From JALGWA01 sp964604955 (GTDB lineage Bacteria; Arandabacterota; Arandabacteria; Arandabacterales; JALGWA01): 29,440 nucleotides of DNA. Location: NCBI GenBank assembly GCA_964604955.1, contig CAZSBE010000034.1, forward strand, positions 1 to 29,440, given 5' to 3'. How positions within the stretch are numbered: the first letter of the stretch is position 1; each line of letters begins with the position of its first letter. Positions 1-7,908 of this stretch are shown here, one piece after another. Both the position numbers and the translations under genes were made by a program. A model generated the notes under the pieces. The model searched no databases and was not told where the DNA came from. It was given only the letters and a program-made list of their open reading frames with translations.

Positions 1-647
1 ATGTACATGCGCGGATGGCCCAGGGGGAAATCGCTCCCGAAGATCACTCTTGAGGGCCCCAGAACGTCCACGGCCCTCTGCACCGCCCAGTACTCCCGCA
101 CGCCCTCGGTGCCGAGATGGACATTGTCGAGCCCGCCCTCTTCTATGGCGTCGATGGTGCCCATCTCGAGCTCGGGGGTGTCACCGCCCATGTGGGAGAG
201 TATGAAGGTGCAGCCCGCGTGCTCTCGGGCAGCCTCCAGCGCGAACTTGTAGCTCGCCATCTCCTGCCACCTGCCGCAGTGCACCATCACGGGCAGGCCC
301 TCAGCCGCGGCCAGCCGGAGGAAGGGCTCGACGGCTGGGTCGGTGATCCTCACCCTGTCCACCGAAGGATGGAGCTTGATGCCGTGAATCCGCCTGCGCC
401 TGGCCTTGATGTAATCGAGGTCCCCGCCGGACAGCGGGTTCACCCAGGGGAAAAACCAGTAGAGTTTGGCGGCGCGCTCCATGAAGTCGATAACGGCGTC
501 GTTCTGCCTGAGGTCCGTGGACGTAAGCACGCCCCCGTCAATGCCGCATTCATCGAGGCAGGCGTCTATGTCCTCGAAGGGGACGCCCCGGCCGAGGAAG
601 TTGCCCGGGCTCCAGTAGCCGGCGTGAATGTGGCCGTCGATTATCAA
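1..647 (-). CDS. Amidohydrolase-2 family TIM-barrel metal hydrolase (3' end cut by the window edge)
   Basis: The reading frame is open from a TTG at 647 to the left edge, giving about 215 residues with the C-terminus missing. The N-terminus starts MIIDGHIHAG, whose His-x-His pair (residues 6 and 8) is the first metal motif of amidohydrolases. Later motifs in the expected order are GIKLHP, VMVHCG, ILSHMGG and FGSDFPLGHP, the last holding the usual catalytic Asp. This fits the PF04909-like family, which hydrolyses or decarboxylates small organic substrates; the substrate cannot be told. The TTG overlaps the stop of the upstream acyltransferase gene (TTGA), and GGGAGGA lies six bases upstream, which decides the start. 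Inference: because it is coupled to sugar-modifying genes it may act on a sugar or acyl group, but a stand-alone metabolic role is equally possible. Confidence 0.85.
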   Translation of the reverse strand, partial: MIIDGHIHAGYWSPGNFLGRGVPFEDIDACLDECGIDGGVLTSTDLRQNDAVIDFMERAAKLYWFFPWVNPLSGGDLDYIKARRRRIHGIKLHPSVDRVRITDPAVEPFLRLAAAEGLPVMVHCGRWQEMASYKFALEAAREHAGCTFILSHMGGDTPELEMGTIDAIEEGGLDNVHLGTEGVREYWAVQRAVDVLGPSRVIFGSDFPLGHPRMY

Positions 648-1585
648 GCCGTGTCCTCCCGCAGGTCGAGCCTGTAATGTTCCCTGACGTATGTCCTGGA
701 ACCGAACTTCGATTTGAACTGCACCAGTCCCCAGTTTATGTCGGCGCCCCTCGAAACGGTTCCGAGGTCGAAGAAGGCGACGTTCTTCTGCCTGAGCCAC
801 AAGACGGCCCGGTAGAGCGCGGCTTCCGCGACCGGCAGGGGCCTCGTGTCGGGGTCGTCGCAAATGTAGAACGCCAGCCCCACGCGTTCATTACACAGCA
901 TCACGAGGCAGCCGCCCACGACCTCGCCCCCCGACCTCGCCTCGAACACCACTACCCTGTCCGGGAAAGTCCGTACGATTTGCTCGACCTCCTGGAGGCT
1001 GTGCGTGGGCTCTATGCCCTTGGCCGCCAGGTTCTTGACGAGCACGCGGTAGAATGCATCGAGGCCGCCGCCCCGCGCCTGCTCGACATACAGGCCGCCG
1101 CGCTCGGCCTTGCGGAGGTTCCGCGCGAGAGCGTCATGAGGGGCTCCGCCCTCGAGCGCGTCCAGGGGAACGACCGAGGTCGCGTCCCGGGAGAAGAGCC
1201 GGTAGCCGGCTGCGGTCATGAGATAGCGGACATTCTCGTCGCCATGCGAGTAATAGCATGAGGGCGGAAGCGTCATCTCGACCGCGTCGTAACCCGCGCC
1301 CGCCAGGTGGGAATGCACGGCCTGGGCCACGTCCAGCATCTTCTTGAGATCGGGCCTGGCGAAGACGAACCCGCCGAATGAGGCGCCCAGGGGAGACCGG
1401 TAGACCCCGCGACCGTCCACGTCCACCCTTCCCCCCGGGAGTACGGCCACGATGCCCCTGTCGTCCAGGGCGGCGATATGGTCGAAGTCGAACCTCGCCG
1501 GCGCGTGATAGGACAGGAACTTCAGCGTATGAAAAATGGTGCCGTAGGGGCTGGACCAGACCAGGCTGTCCCACTCGCCTTCCAT
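644..1585 (-). CDS. FemAB/GNAT-like N-acyltransferase
   Basis: The product is 313 residues, soluble, with no signal peptide. Features typical of the FemAB/BioF2-like branch of the GNAT superfamily are the N-terminal WDSLVWSSPYGTIFHT (5-20), a second acceptor-type half beginning near residue 150, and a C-terminal stretch with YRAVLWLRQKN, FFDLGTVSRG and VQFKSKFG (258-295). Enzymes of this branch transfer an aminoacyl or acyl group to an amine, on peptidoglycan precursors or on amino sugars. Directly upstream is a DegT-type aminotransferase that could supply the amine; this link is inference. The start is uncertain. The ATG at 1585 has only a badly spaced GGGGGA before it, while GGGGAGAGG lies farther upstream, and the frame is open for 12 codons back to an in-frame TAG, the stop of the aminotransferase gene. 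A non-standard start in that stretch is possible. Confidence 0.75.
   Translation of the reverse strand: MEGEWDSLVWSSPYGTIFHTLKFLSYHAPARFDFDHIAALDDRGIVAVLPGGRVDVDGRGVYRSPLGASFGGFVFARPDLKKMLDVAQAVHSHLAGAGYDAVEMTLPPSCYYSHGDENVRYLMTAAGYRLFSRDATSVVPLDALEGGAPHDALARNLRKAERGGLYVEQARGGGLDAFYRVLVKNLAAKGIEPTHSLQEVEQIVRTFPDRVVVFEARSGGEVVGGCLVMLCNERVGLAFYICDDPDTRPLPVAEAALYRAVLWLRQKNVAFFDLGTVSRGADINWGLVQFKSKFGSRTYVREHYRLDLREDTA
654..660 (-). promoter_or_regulatory. Ribosome binding site deciding the TTG start of the amidohydrolase
   Basis: GGGAGGA on the minus strand, six bases before the TTG at 647. It lies inside the end of the upstream gene and supports a TTG start with a four-base TTGA overlap. Confidence 0.6.
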
Positions 1586-1621
1586 TCCCCCGGCGGGTAT
1601 GATCTCCGTTGTCCTCTCCCC

Positions 1622-2728
1622 CTATGCAGTGCTCTGAAGGCACTCCTTCAGGCGTTTCGCCACTTCACGTACTTCGTCCTCCCCCAGCGAAGGATATATC
1701 GGCAGGCTCAGTGATTGCCTGAAAGCGTAGTAGGAGTTGGGAATGTCTCCCGCCTCATGACCGTAGGCGTTCCGGTAGAAGGGCTGGGCGTGAATCGCGT
1801 AGGTCCCGATGGTCGTCTCGACGCCCTTGTCCCTCATCGAAGCGATGACGGCGTCCCTGTCCACCTTCTCCTCAAGGAGAACGACGTAGGACTGGTAGGT
1901 GTGGATCCTGCCCTCGGGCTCGGCGGGGAGCGTCACTTCGTCCAGGGGCCCCAGGAGCTCGGCGTAAAGGCGCGCGACATGCCTTCGCTTTTCCACCAGC
2001 ACGTCCAGCGCCCCCATCTGGGGGATGCCTATGCTCGCCTCTATTTCGTTCATGCGCATGTTGTAGCCGGGCTGGTTGAACTCGACCCTGCCGTGCGCGA
2101 CCGACATGCCGTGGTTCCGGAGCATCCTCAGCCGGTCCGCCAGGTCATCATCGTCGGTGAGGACCATGCCCCCCTCGCCGGTGGTTACCACTTTTCTCGG
2201 ATGGAAGCTGATCATGGAAACCGCTCCGAAGGACCCGCATTTCCTCGTCCCCATCGATGCCCCGAGAGCGCAGGCCGAGTCCTCGGCCAGCGGAATGCCC
2301 CGGTTGGCGCATATGTCCGATATCGACTCCAGGTCGGCCGCGAGGCCGAAGAGGTCCACGGGCATTATGGCCCTGGTGGCCGGACTTATCCTGTCGAGCA
2401 GCGAACCGATGTTGATATTGAAGGTGTCGAGGTCGATGTCGGCCAGAACGGCCTTGGCGCCGCAGGCCACGACGGCGTTGGCGCAGGCGGGAAATGTGAA
2501 GTCCGGAAGGATGACCTCATCACCCACGCCCAGCCCCAGGCCCTCGAGCGCGCACTGTATGGCGGAGGTCCCGGAGCTCGTGGCTACGGCATGGGACCTT
2601 CCCACGTATTCGGCGACCATGGTCTCGAAAGCGCTCACGCGCTTGCCCTGCACGAAGTAGCCGTCTTCGAGGACTTCCCTGATGGACTCGAGGGCGCCCT
2701 TGATCTCAGGTCTGGTGAGCCTGATCAT
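1622..2728 (-). CDS. DegT/DnrJ/EryC1/StrS family PLP-dependent sugar aminotransferase
   Basis: The product is 368 residues, the normal length for this fold-type I family. Visible motifs are GYFVQGKRV (23-31), SGTSA phosphate-binding loop (52-56), the region DEVILPDFTFPA (70-81), the AEDSACALGA segment with Asp150 that contacts the pyridine nitrogen, and SFHPRKVVTTGEGG with Lys179 as the probable PLP Schiff-base lysine. The C-terminal half has LRNHGM and YNMRMNEIEASIG, both characteristic. The family makes amino sugars from nucleotide-linked 3- or 4-keto sugars, or transfers amino groups in related pathways. It overlaps the upstream SDR gene by 23 bases, so a dehydratase-aminotransferase pair is likely. 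The exact sugar cannot be assigned. ATG start with GGAG about eight bases upstream. Confidence 0.92.
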   Translation of the reverse strand: MIRLTRPEIKGALESIREVLEDGYFVQGKRVSAFETMVAEYVGRSHAVATSSGTSAIQCALEGLGLGVGDEVILPDFTFPACANAVVACGAKAVLADIDLDTFNINIGSLLDRISPATRAIMPVDLFGLAADLESISDICANRGIPLAEDSACALGASMGTRKCGSFGAVSMISFHPRKVVTTGEGGMVLTDDDDLADRLRMLRNHGMSVAHGRVEFNQPGYNMRMNEIEASIGIPQMGALDVLVEKRRHVARLYAELLGPLDEVTLPAEPEGRIHTYQSYVVLLEEKVDRDAVIASMRDKGVETTIGTYAIHAQPFYRNAYGHEAGDIPNSYYAFRQSLSLPIYPSLGEDEVREVAKRLKECLQSTA

Positions 2729-3680
2729 CGGCTGTCTCCCTGTACCATTTTATGGTGCGCTCCAGGCCTTCTTCGAGATCCACTTTGGGCCAGTAACCGA
2801 GCATGTTCATGGCTTTCTTTATGCTCGGGATGCGCAGCTCGACATCCACGTAGTCGCGCTGGCTGTAAACCAGCCTGGAGTCCGAGTTGCAGAGGCGCTT
2901 GACCAGGTGCGCGAGATTGGCGACCGTCACGGTGGCCCGGGGGTTGCCGATGTTGAATACATGTCCGACCGCCTCATCCTTCTCGAGGCAGAGGATGACC
3001 CCGTCCACCATGTCGTCGACATAGCACCATGCCCTTATCTGCGTGCCCTCTCCGTGGATCTCGAGGTCGTTGCCCTTGAGGGCTTCGACGACGAAGGTGT
3101 GTATGGCCCCTATGCCCACCTGCTGCGGACCGTACACGTTAAACGGCCGCACGGTGACCGCCGGCAGGCCGTGTTCCTTGTGGTAGGCGTGGGTGAGGTG
3201 CTCGGCCGCGAGCTTGGAGACGGCATATGTCCACCGCGACTCGCCCACGACGCCCAGGGTCGTCGCATCGTGCTCCTCGCCCATGTAGACATGGCTTCCG
3301 AACACCTCGCTCGTCGAGAAGTCGATGAAGCGTTTCACACCGGCCTCCACGGCAGCTTCCAGCGCGTTGAAAGTCCCCAGAAAGTTGACCTTCATGGTGA
3401 GCGTGGGCATGCTCATGACCGTATCGACCCCGGCGATCGCCGCCAGGTGAACGAGCACGTCGCAGCCGCGCGCGGCCCGCTTGAGCTCGTCAGCGTTGAG
3501 AACGTCTCCCTCCACCACGCTTACGTTGGCGCTGCCGGCCAGGTCGGTGTAAGCCAGGGCGTTCCGGTGGAGATTATCGAATATCACTATCTTATTCTTG
3601 GAAACCAGCCTGCGCGTGATCTGCGAGCCGATGAAACCGGCGCCGCCGGTCAGCAGTATCTTCTTGCCTTCCAGTATCAT
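2706..3680 (-). CDS. NAD-dependent epimerase/dehydratase (extended SDR, nucleotide-sugar)
   Basis: The product is 324 residues. The Rossmann glycine motif TGGAGFIG lies at 11-18, an acidic residue closes beta-2 (IFDN, 33-36), HLAAIAGV is at 78-85, and the active site has STSEVFG (122-128) with Tyr152-x3-Lys156 (YAVSK). RPFNVYGPQQ (178-187) is typical of nucleotide-sugar SDRs. The STSEV form is common in UDP-glucuronate decarboxylases and related dehydratases rather than in GalE, but motifs alone do not settle the reaction. Predicted cytosolic. It starts at ATG 3680, six bases after the propeller gene, with GAGGGAC upstream, and it overlaps the DegT aminotransferase gene, its likely partner in modified-sugar synthesis. 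Confidence 0.9.
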   Translation of the reverse strand: MILEGKKILLTGGAGFIGSQITRRLVSKNKIVIFDNLHRNALAYTDLAGSANVSVVEGDVLNADELKRAARGCDVLVHLAAIAGVDTVMSMPTLTMKVNFLGTFNALEAAVEAGVKRFIDFSTSEVFGSHVYMGEEHDATTLGVVGESRWTYAVSKLAAEHLTHAYHKEHGLPAVTVRPFNVYGPQQVGIGAIHTFVVEALKGNDLEIHGEGTQIRAWCYVDDMVDGVILCLEKDEAVGHVFNIGNPRATVTVANLAHLVKRLCNSDSRLVYSQRDYVDVELRIPSIKKAMNMLGYWPKVDLEEGLERTIKWYRETADDQAHQT

Positions 3681-3686
3681 TGTCCC

Positions 3687-5882
3687 TCACCTTATTACGA
3701 CTATTCTGCCCATGAATTCACTGCCGTCCTCGGCGTAAGTCTGGAAAATGTAGACCCCCGGGACCACAGCCTCACCCTGGCCGTTCTTGATATCCCACTC
3801 GCCGTCCGCGTCGATCTCCCGCACGAGGCTGCCTTCCAGGGTGTATATCTTCACTTTCGCGCCGGGTTTATAGCCCTCGAAACGCACCGGCGCGTCGTAG
3901 TCCTCCTTGAACTCATTGTACGGACTGGGATAGGACTGGACCCAGGCGGACGGCCTTCCGGTCCGGAGCGGGGCCTCGGGTATGAAGTGGAATATGCCCC
4001 CTCCGGCCGTGCCTATCCACAGGCTACCATCGGCAGCCACTTCCACGGCCTTTACGGGGCGGTCCGGCAGCAGGCTGTTGGTCTCGTCATAGAAGTTCCT
4101 CCTGCCTGCGAAGTCGCCCCAGACCGCTCCCTCACCCTGGAGCTCAAAGAGCCCGCCGTCGGCCGCGATCCACTTGGTGCCGTTCCCGTCCACGGCGATG
4201 TCCCACACGACGCCTATGGTGCTTCTCACCGTATGCCAGGAACCGTCATAAGAACCGAGGCCCGCCGACGTGCCGCACCACATCACCCCGTAAGGGTCGG
4301 TGGTGAGAGCGTAGACATGGCCCTGCGGCCACCCCTCGGTCGGCGTCCACACCTCGCACCCGTCGTCAGCCTTGCTCGACCAGGAGAGGCCGGGGCAGAA
4401 CCGGACTATCTCGGGCGGCGAGCCCTCGGGCTCCGAATTGTACGAGCCCGTGAGATAGCATCCCGGGGGGCCTGCGCCCAGCGCCAGCAGGAACGGGCTG
4501 TTGCCGCACGGCGGGGCGTCGAAAGTCCCGTATTGGACAACCGCCGACTGGAAGTTATACAGCACGCCGAAACTCGGCTCCCGCGTGTAATCAGTGAACA
4601 GCACCTCGCCCCCGTCGGCCACATGGATGGCGCTCACGACGCGGGACTCCAGGACGTCGAGGTAGGACGTGAAGCCCGTGTCGGCCATGTCGTACCGGAG
4701 GAGGTCCCCGTTTGCGGCGTCCCAGAACCCTATCCACACCGAGCCGTCGAAGGGGCTCGCGTCGATGGAGTAGGCGAGCAGCGACGGAAGAACAGTCTTG
4801 TCGAAGCGTTCCCAGGCGTCGCCGTCATAGACATAGACGCCCTGGTTGGCCTCCCTGGGGGCGCCCCCGAAGCGGAAACCCGTGGTGCACCACAACCTCC
4901 CCCTGCCGTCGATCGCGAGGCCCTCGACGTAGTTGCCGTAGGGACCCGCCGTCTGGAGCAGGGCCCAGGCCCCGCCCTCCAGCCTGGCGGCTCCGCGTAA
5001 GGTGCCCAGGTATACGGTGCCGTCGCCGCCGATTGCCACGGCCGTTCCGTTCCAGAGGTCTTCGGGAAGGCCCGACCGGTTGTAAACCCAGCGGTTGTTG
5101 GCGGCGTCGTACCTGGCCGGCCCCCTGTGCGTGACGGCCCAGACGGTCGTGTCCTGCGCCGCCACGGCGCGCATCACGTCGAAGCGTATGAAGGTCTTGG
5201 AGACCCGCCGCAGCGTGTCGCCGTCGTAGGTGAATATGGAATCATCCGATACCGCCCAGAAGAGCGAATCCCCGTCGTAGTCTATTTCCCGGATGCGTTT
5301 ATCCGGAAGCACCGTGTCCCACTGGCCCGACTCCAGGTCATACTCCTGCAAGCCGCACTCCGTGCCAACGAGCACCGTGGTCCCGTTACATGAAACGGAA
5401 ACGGCCGAATCACAGCCAGAGCGGCCCCAGTCGATGCCGTTATAGAACTTCTTGAACACGCCGTTCTCGAATACGGTGATCCCGCCTGCGGTGCCGACGG
5501 CCACGACGTCGCCGCAGACGGCCATGTCGAGTACATCGTCGCTCAGGAGAGCCAGGGTCTGGGTGTTGATGAACCGCCAGGTCGAATCGGCCTCAAGCAC
5601 GAAGACACCGGAGCCATACGTACCCAGCCACGTCCCGCCCGCGGCGTCCACTATCACGCAAGAGACGTCATTGCTGCCGAGACCGCCCTCGGAGCGGATC
5701 ACCTTCGCAAACGAACCCGTGCCGGCAGCCGAGAATACGGCCCCGCCGGCCGAACCCCACCACAACCCCCCCGCCACCGGGTAGAGCGAGCTCACCTCGT
5801 TGGAATTCACATGCACTTCCCATTTCGCATGCGCGGCGCCGGCGATTATGAGCACAAGCACAAGCACCCGAAAGAACCTCAT
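3687..5882 (-). CDS. Secreted beta-propeller protein with a C-terminal FlgD/T9SS-like sorting domain
   Basis: The product is 731 residues. It has a clear signal peptide (MRFFRVLVLVLIIAGAAHA, likely cleaved after residue 19). Residues about 40-640 hold roughly ten to twelve degenerate propeller blades of the two-component-regulator-propeller type, each around a core such as GGTWLGTYGSGVFVL, GTVYLGTLRGAARLEGG, VMWCGTSAGLGSYDG or GSLWIGTAGGGIFHF. From about residue 650 a short beta domain follows with SYPSPYNEF, GAKVKIYTLEGSLVREI and GVYIFQTY, ending FMGRIVVIR; this matches the FlgD-Ig-like C-terminal domains of FCB-type exported proteins. No kinase or enzyme domain is present. It shares an ATGA overlap with the GT2 fusion gene and has a strong ribosome site (GGAAGGTAAAGT) before its ATG. 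Inference: an outer-surface or secreted protein, perhaps a substrate or partner of the glycan system. Confidence 0.82.
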   Translation of the reverse strand: MRFFRVLVLVLIIAGAAHAKWEVHVNSNEVSSLYPVAGGLWWGSAGGAVFSAAGTGSFAKVIRSEGGLGSNDVSCVIVDAAGGTWLGTYGSGVFVLEADSTWRFINTQTLALLSDDVLDMAVCGDVVAVGTAGGITVFENGVFKKFYNGIDWGRSGCDSAVSVSCNGTTVLVGTECGLQEYDLESGQWDTVLPDKRIREIDYDGDSLFWAVSDDSIFTYDGDTLRRVSKTFIRFDVMRAVAAQDTTVWAVTHRGPARYDAANNRWVYNRSGLPEDLWNGTAVAIGGDGTVYLGTLRGAARLEGGAWALLQTAGPYGNYVEGLAIDGRGRLWCTTGFRFGGAPREANQGVYVYDGDAWERFDKTVLPSLLAYSIDASPFDGSVWIGFWDAANGDLLRYDMADTGFTSYLDVLESRVVSAIHVADGGEVLFTDYTREPSFGVLYNFQSAVVQYGTFDAPPCGNSPFLLALGAGPPGCYLTGSYNSEPEGSPPEIVRFCPGLSWSSKADDGCEVWTPTEGWPQGHVYALTTDPYGVMWCGTSAGLGSYDGSWHTVRSTIGVVWDIAVDGNGTKWIAADGGLFELQGEGAVWGDFAGRRNFYDETNSLLPDRPVKAVEVAADGSLWIGTAGGGIFHFIPEAPLRTGRPSAWVQSYPSPYNEFKEDYDAPVRFEGYKPGAKVKIYTLEGSLVREIDADGEWDIKNGQGEAVVPGVYIFQTYAEDGSEFMGRIVVIR

Positions 5883-7888
5883 ACTTTACCTTCCTTTTTC
5901 GCCCCCGCACCCCCGGCTGAACCGAACAGCCTAGTTATTCTCCCGAGGCTCGAAAGCCCTATTTCCGTATCAAACGACAGCGACCAGTTTTCGAGATAAT
6001 AGACATCCAGCCTGTCCATGCGGGCCGCGGAACCCTCCCCGTCGCCAACGAGCCAGAGGCCCGTGATTCCCGGCTTGACGCGCTCGCCTCCCACGGCCCT
6101 GCTGGGTCCCACGAGGCTGTTGCGCCCCCTCATAACATAAGCGAGTTTGCCAATCGTATCAACCAGCGTCGCGAAATTTCGGAATACGACAGCCTGGAAG
6201 ACTATGACAGCCGGCGATATGGCGACGACGAGCGCGAGCCCGATGAGAGCGAATACCCAGTCCGAGATCCTCTTGGTCGCGAGACGGGCCCCCGAGAGGC
6301 TCGATGGCGGGAACACGACGAAGGGCTCGCCGCCTATTTCCTCTATGGAGGAGCCGTGTATGAGCATATCCGTGATCTCGGACGCCACCATTACCTCCAC
6401 CCCGAAACGCCTGGCCTTGAGAACGACCGCCCCCACTTCTTCCCTCGAGAGCCTCGAGTCGGAGACGAACACCTCCCTGAGGCGGTGGTCAACCACGATC
6501 TGTCCCACGTTCGCCGTCTCGCCTATCACAGGGGCTATGTCCGCCTCGACGCTGCGGCCTGTGGGAAGCACGTACCCGACGAAGTCGTACTCGCCGGGGC
6601 CGGTGCGGAGAAGGCTCGACTTGAGCCTGACCGTCTCCGGGAGGCCCCCCACGAGGGCTATGCGCTTGCGGTCGAAGAAGCTCCGCCTCAGCCCGCGGTG
6701 GAAGGCCCGGAGCGCCGCCCGGCCGAGCGCCACGAGCAGCACCGAGACGGGCCAGAAGATGGCCACGACGAAGCGCGAATAAGCTATCGTGCGCGTCAGG
6801 TACGTGGCCGCCATGATAATGAGAGAACTCAGGAGTATCGAGCGGCCGACGCGTATGAGGTCATGCACGAAACTGGCGCGGCGCGGTTTGCGGTACAGGC
6901 CCGAGTAGACGAACGAGAATATGCAGATGAGGTTGACGAAGATCATGAAGCCCGCGTACGTAGCCACGGGGTATATCGGCCTGGCGAACATGCCGCGAAG
7001 CACGTACCGTATGTAGAAGGCGATGAGAAACGACGCGTTGATCATGACGACGTCGGTGAGGAGCGTCGTAATGAGCCGCAGCAGCCAGCGCTCGCGTTTG
7101 AGCGCGTAGGCGCCGGAGCCCCATTTGTCGTAATAGCGGAAGGTGCTGAACAGATGCGCCATGAGCTTGCGGTCGGGAAGGAGCCTGGCGCTCTCCCGCC
7201 TGTGGTGGTGTTTCATCTCCGCGTCGGCGACGTAGTAGACTCTGTAGCCGTGCTTCTGCATCCTCGAGCACCAGTCCACGTCTTCCAGGTACAGGAAGAA
7301 CCGCTCATCCATGCCGCCGACCCGTTCGAAGGCCTCCCTCCGGACCATCATGGAGGCCCCGATGACCCAGTCCACCGGCCTGCTCGTCCTGTGGTCCCAG
7401 TCGAGCATGAGATGATCCCTGACGGCCCGGGCGCCGGGGAAGAGCTTGCCCAGAAAGGTCCGCCTGAGGAGCACGACGGGCAGCGTGTAGAAGGTCCGGC
7501 ACGACGGCTGCAGCGTCCCGTCCGGGTAGACGAGCCGCGCGCCGGCGATGCCCGCGTCGGCGTGGCTTTCCATGAAGCGCGCCATGTTCTCGATCGAGCC
7601 CTCGCGCACCTCGATGTCGGGATTGAGAACGAGCACATAGGGCGTGTCCGAAGCCTCGATTCCCTGGTTCACGGCCCTGGCGTAACCGAGATTGGACTGG
7701 TTTTCGATGACGGAGACTTCCGGGAATTGGGCGCGGATCGCCTCCAGCGTGCCGTCGGTCGAGGCGTTGTCCACGACCGTGACGCGCGGCAGTATGCCGG
7801 GGTAGTGATCGGAAACCGAAGCCAGGCAGGCCCGTAGAAACTCCCTGGTGTTGTAGGAGACTATGACTATCGAGACTTGATCGTGCAT
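5879..7888 (-). CDS. GT2 glycosyltransferase fused to a reduced WbaP/WcaJ-type sugar-1-phosphate transferase
   Basis: The product is 669 residues with two parts. Residues 1-235 are a GT2 domain of the rhamnosyltransferase-like type: SIVIVSYNT (6-14), VVDNASTDGT (38-47), LNPDIEV with its Asp (88-94), WVIGASMMVRREAF and LYLEDVDW (199-206). Residues 272-390 hold about four membrane helices, followed by a Rossmann segment (408-520), as in the N-terminal half of polyprenyl-phosphate hexose-1-P transferases. The last part (538-650) keeps the family's start (TKRISDW), SLVGP (591-595), VKPGITGLW and DVYYLENWSL, but it lacks the usual central stretch with the RxGxxGxxF and KFRSM motifs and the DELPQ box. 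It is therefore unlikely to transfer sugar phosphate. The GT2 domain looks intact. ATG start at 7888, 20 bases after the DPM1-like gene. The frame is continuous with no sign of a frameshift. Confidence 0.85.
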   Translation of the reverse strand: MHDQVSIVIVSYNTREFLRACLASVSDHYPGILPRVTVVDNASTDGTLEAIRAQFPEVSVIENQSNLGYARAVNQGIEASDTPYVLVLNPDIEVREGSIENMARFMESHADAGIAGARLVYPDGTLQPSCRTFYTLPVVLLRRTFLGKLFPGARAVRDHLMLDWDHRTSRPVDWVIGASMMVRREAFERVGGMDERFFLYLEDVDWCSRMQKHGYRVYYVADAEMKHHHRRESARLLPDRKLMAHLFSTFRYYDKWGSGAYALKRERWLLRLITTLLTDVVMINASFLIAFYIRYVLRGMFARPIYPVATYAGFMIFVNLICIFSFVYSGLYRKPRRASFVHDLIRVGRSILLSSLIIMAATYLTRTIAYSRFVVAIFWPVSVLLVALGRAALRAFHRGLRRSFFDRKRIALVGGLPETVRLKSSLLRTGPGEYDFVGYVLPTGRSVEADIAPVIGETANVGQIVVDHRLREVFVSDSRLSREEVGAVVLKARRFGVEVMVASEITDMLIHGSSIEEIGGEPFVVFPPSSLSGARLATKRISDWVFALIGLALVVAISPAVIVFQAVVFRNFATLVDTIGKLAYVMRGRNSLVGPSRAVGGERVKPGITGLWLVGDGEGSAARMDRLDVYYLENWSLSFDTEIGLSSLGRITRLFGSAGGAGAKKEGKV

Positions 7889-7908
7889 ACCGTCACCGCG
7901 GTCATGGC

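Noticed and set aside
2682..5000. Plus-strand open frame of 772 codons
   Set aside because: Antisense to the SDR and propeller genes, with no domain or ribosome site; it is a shadow.
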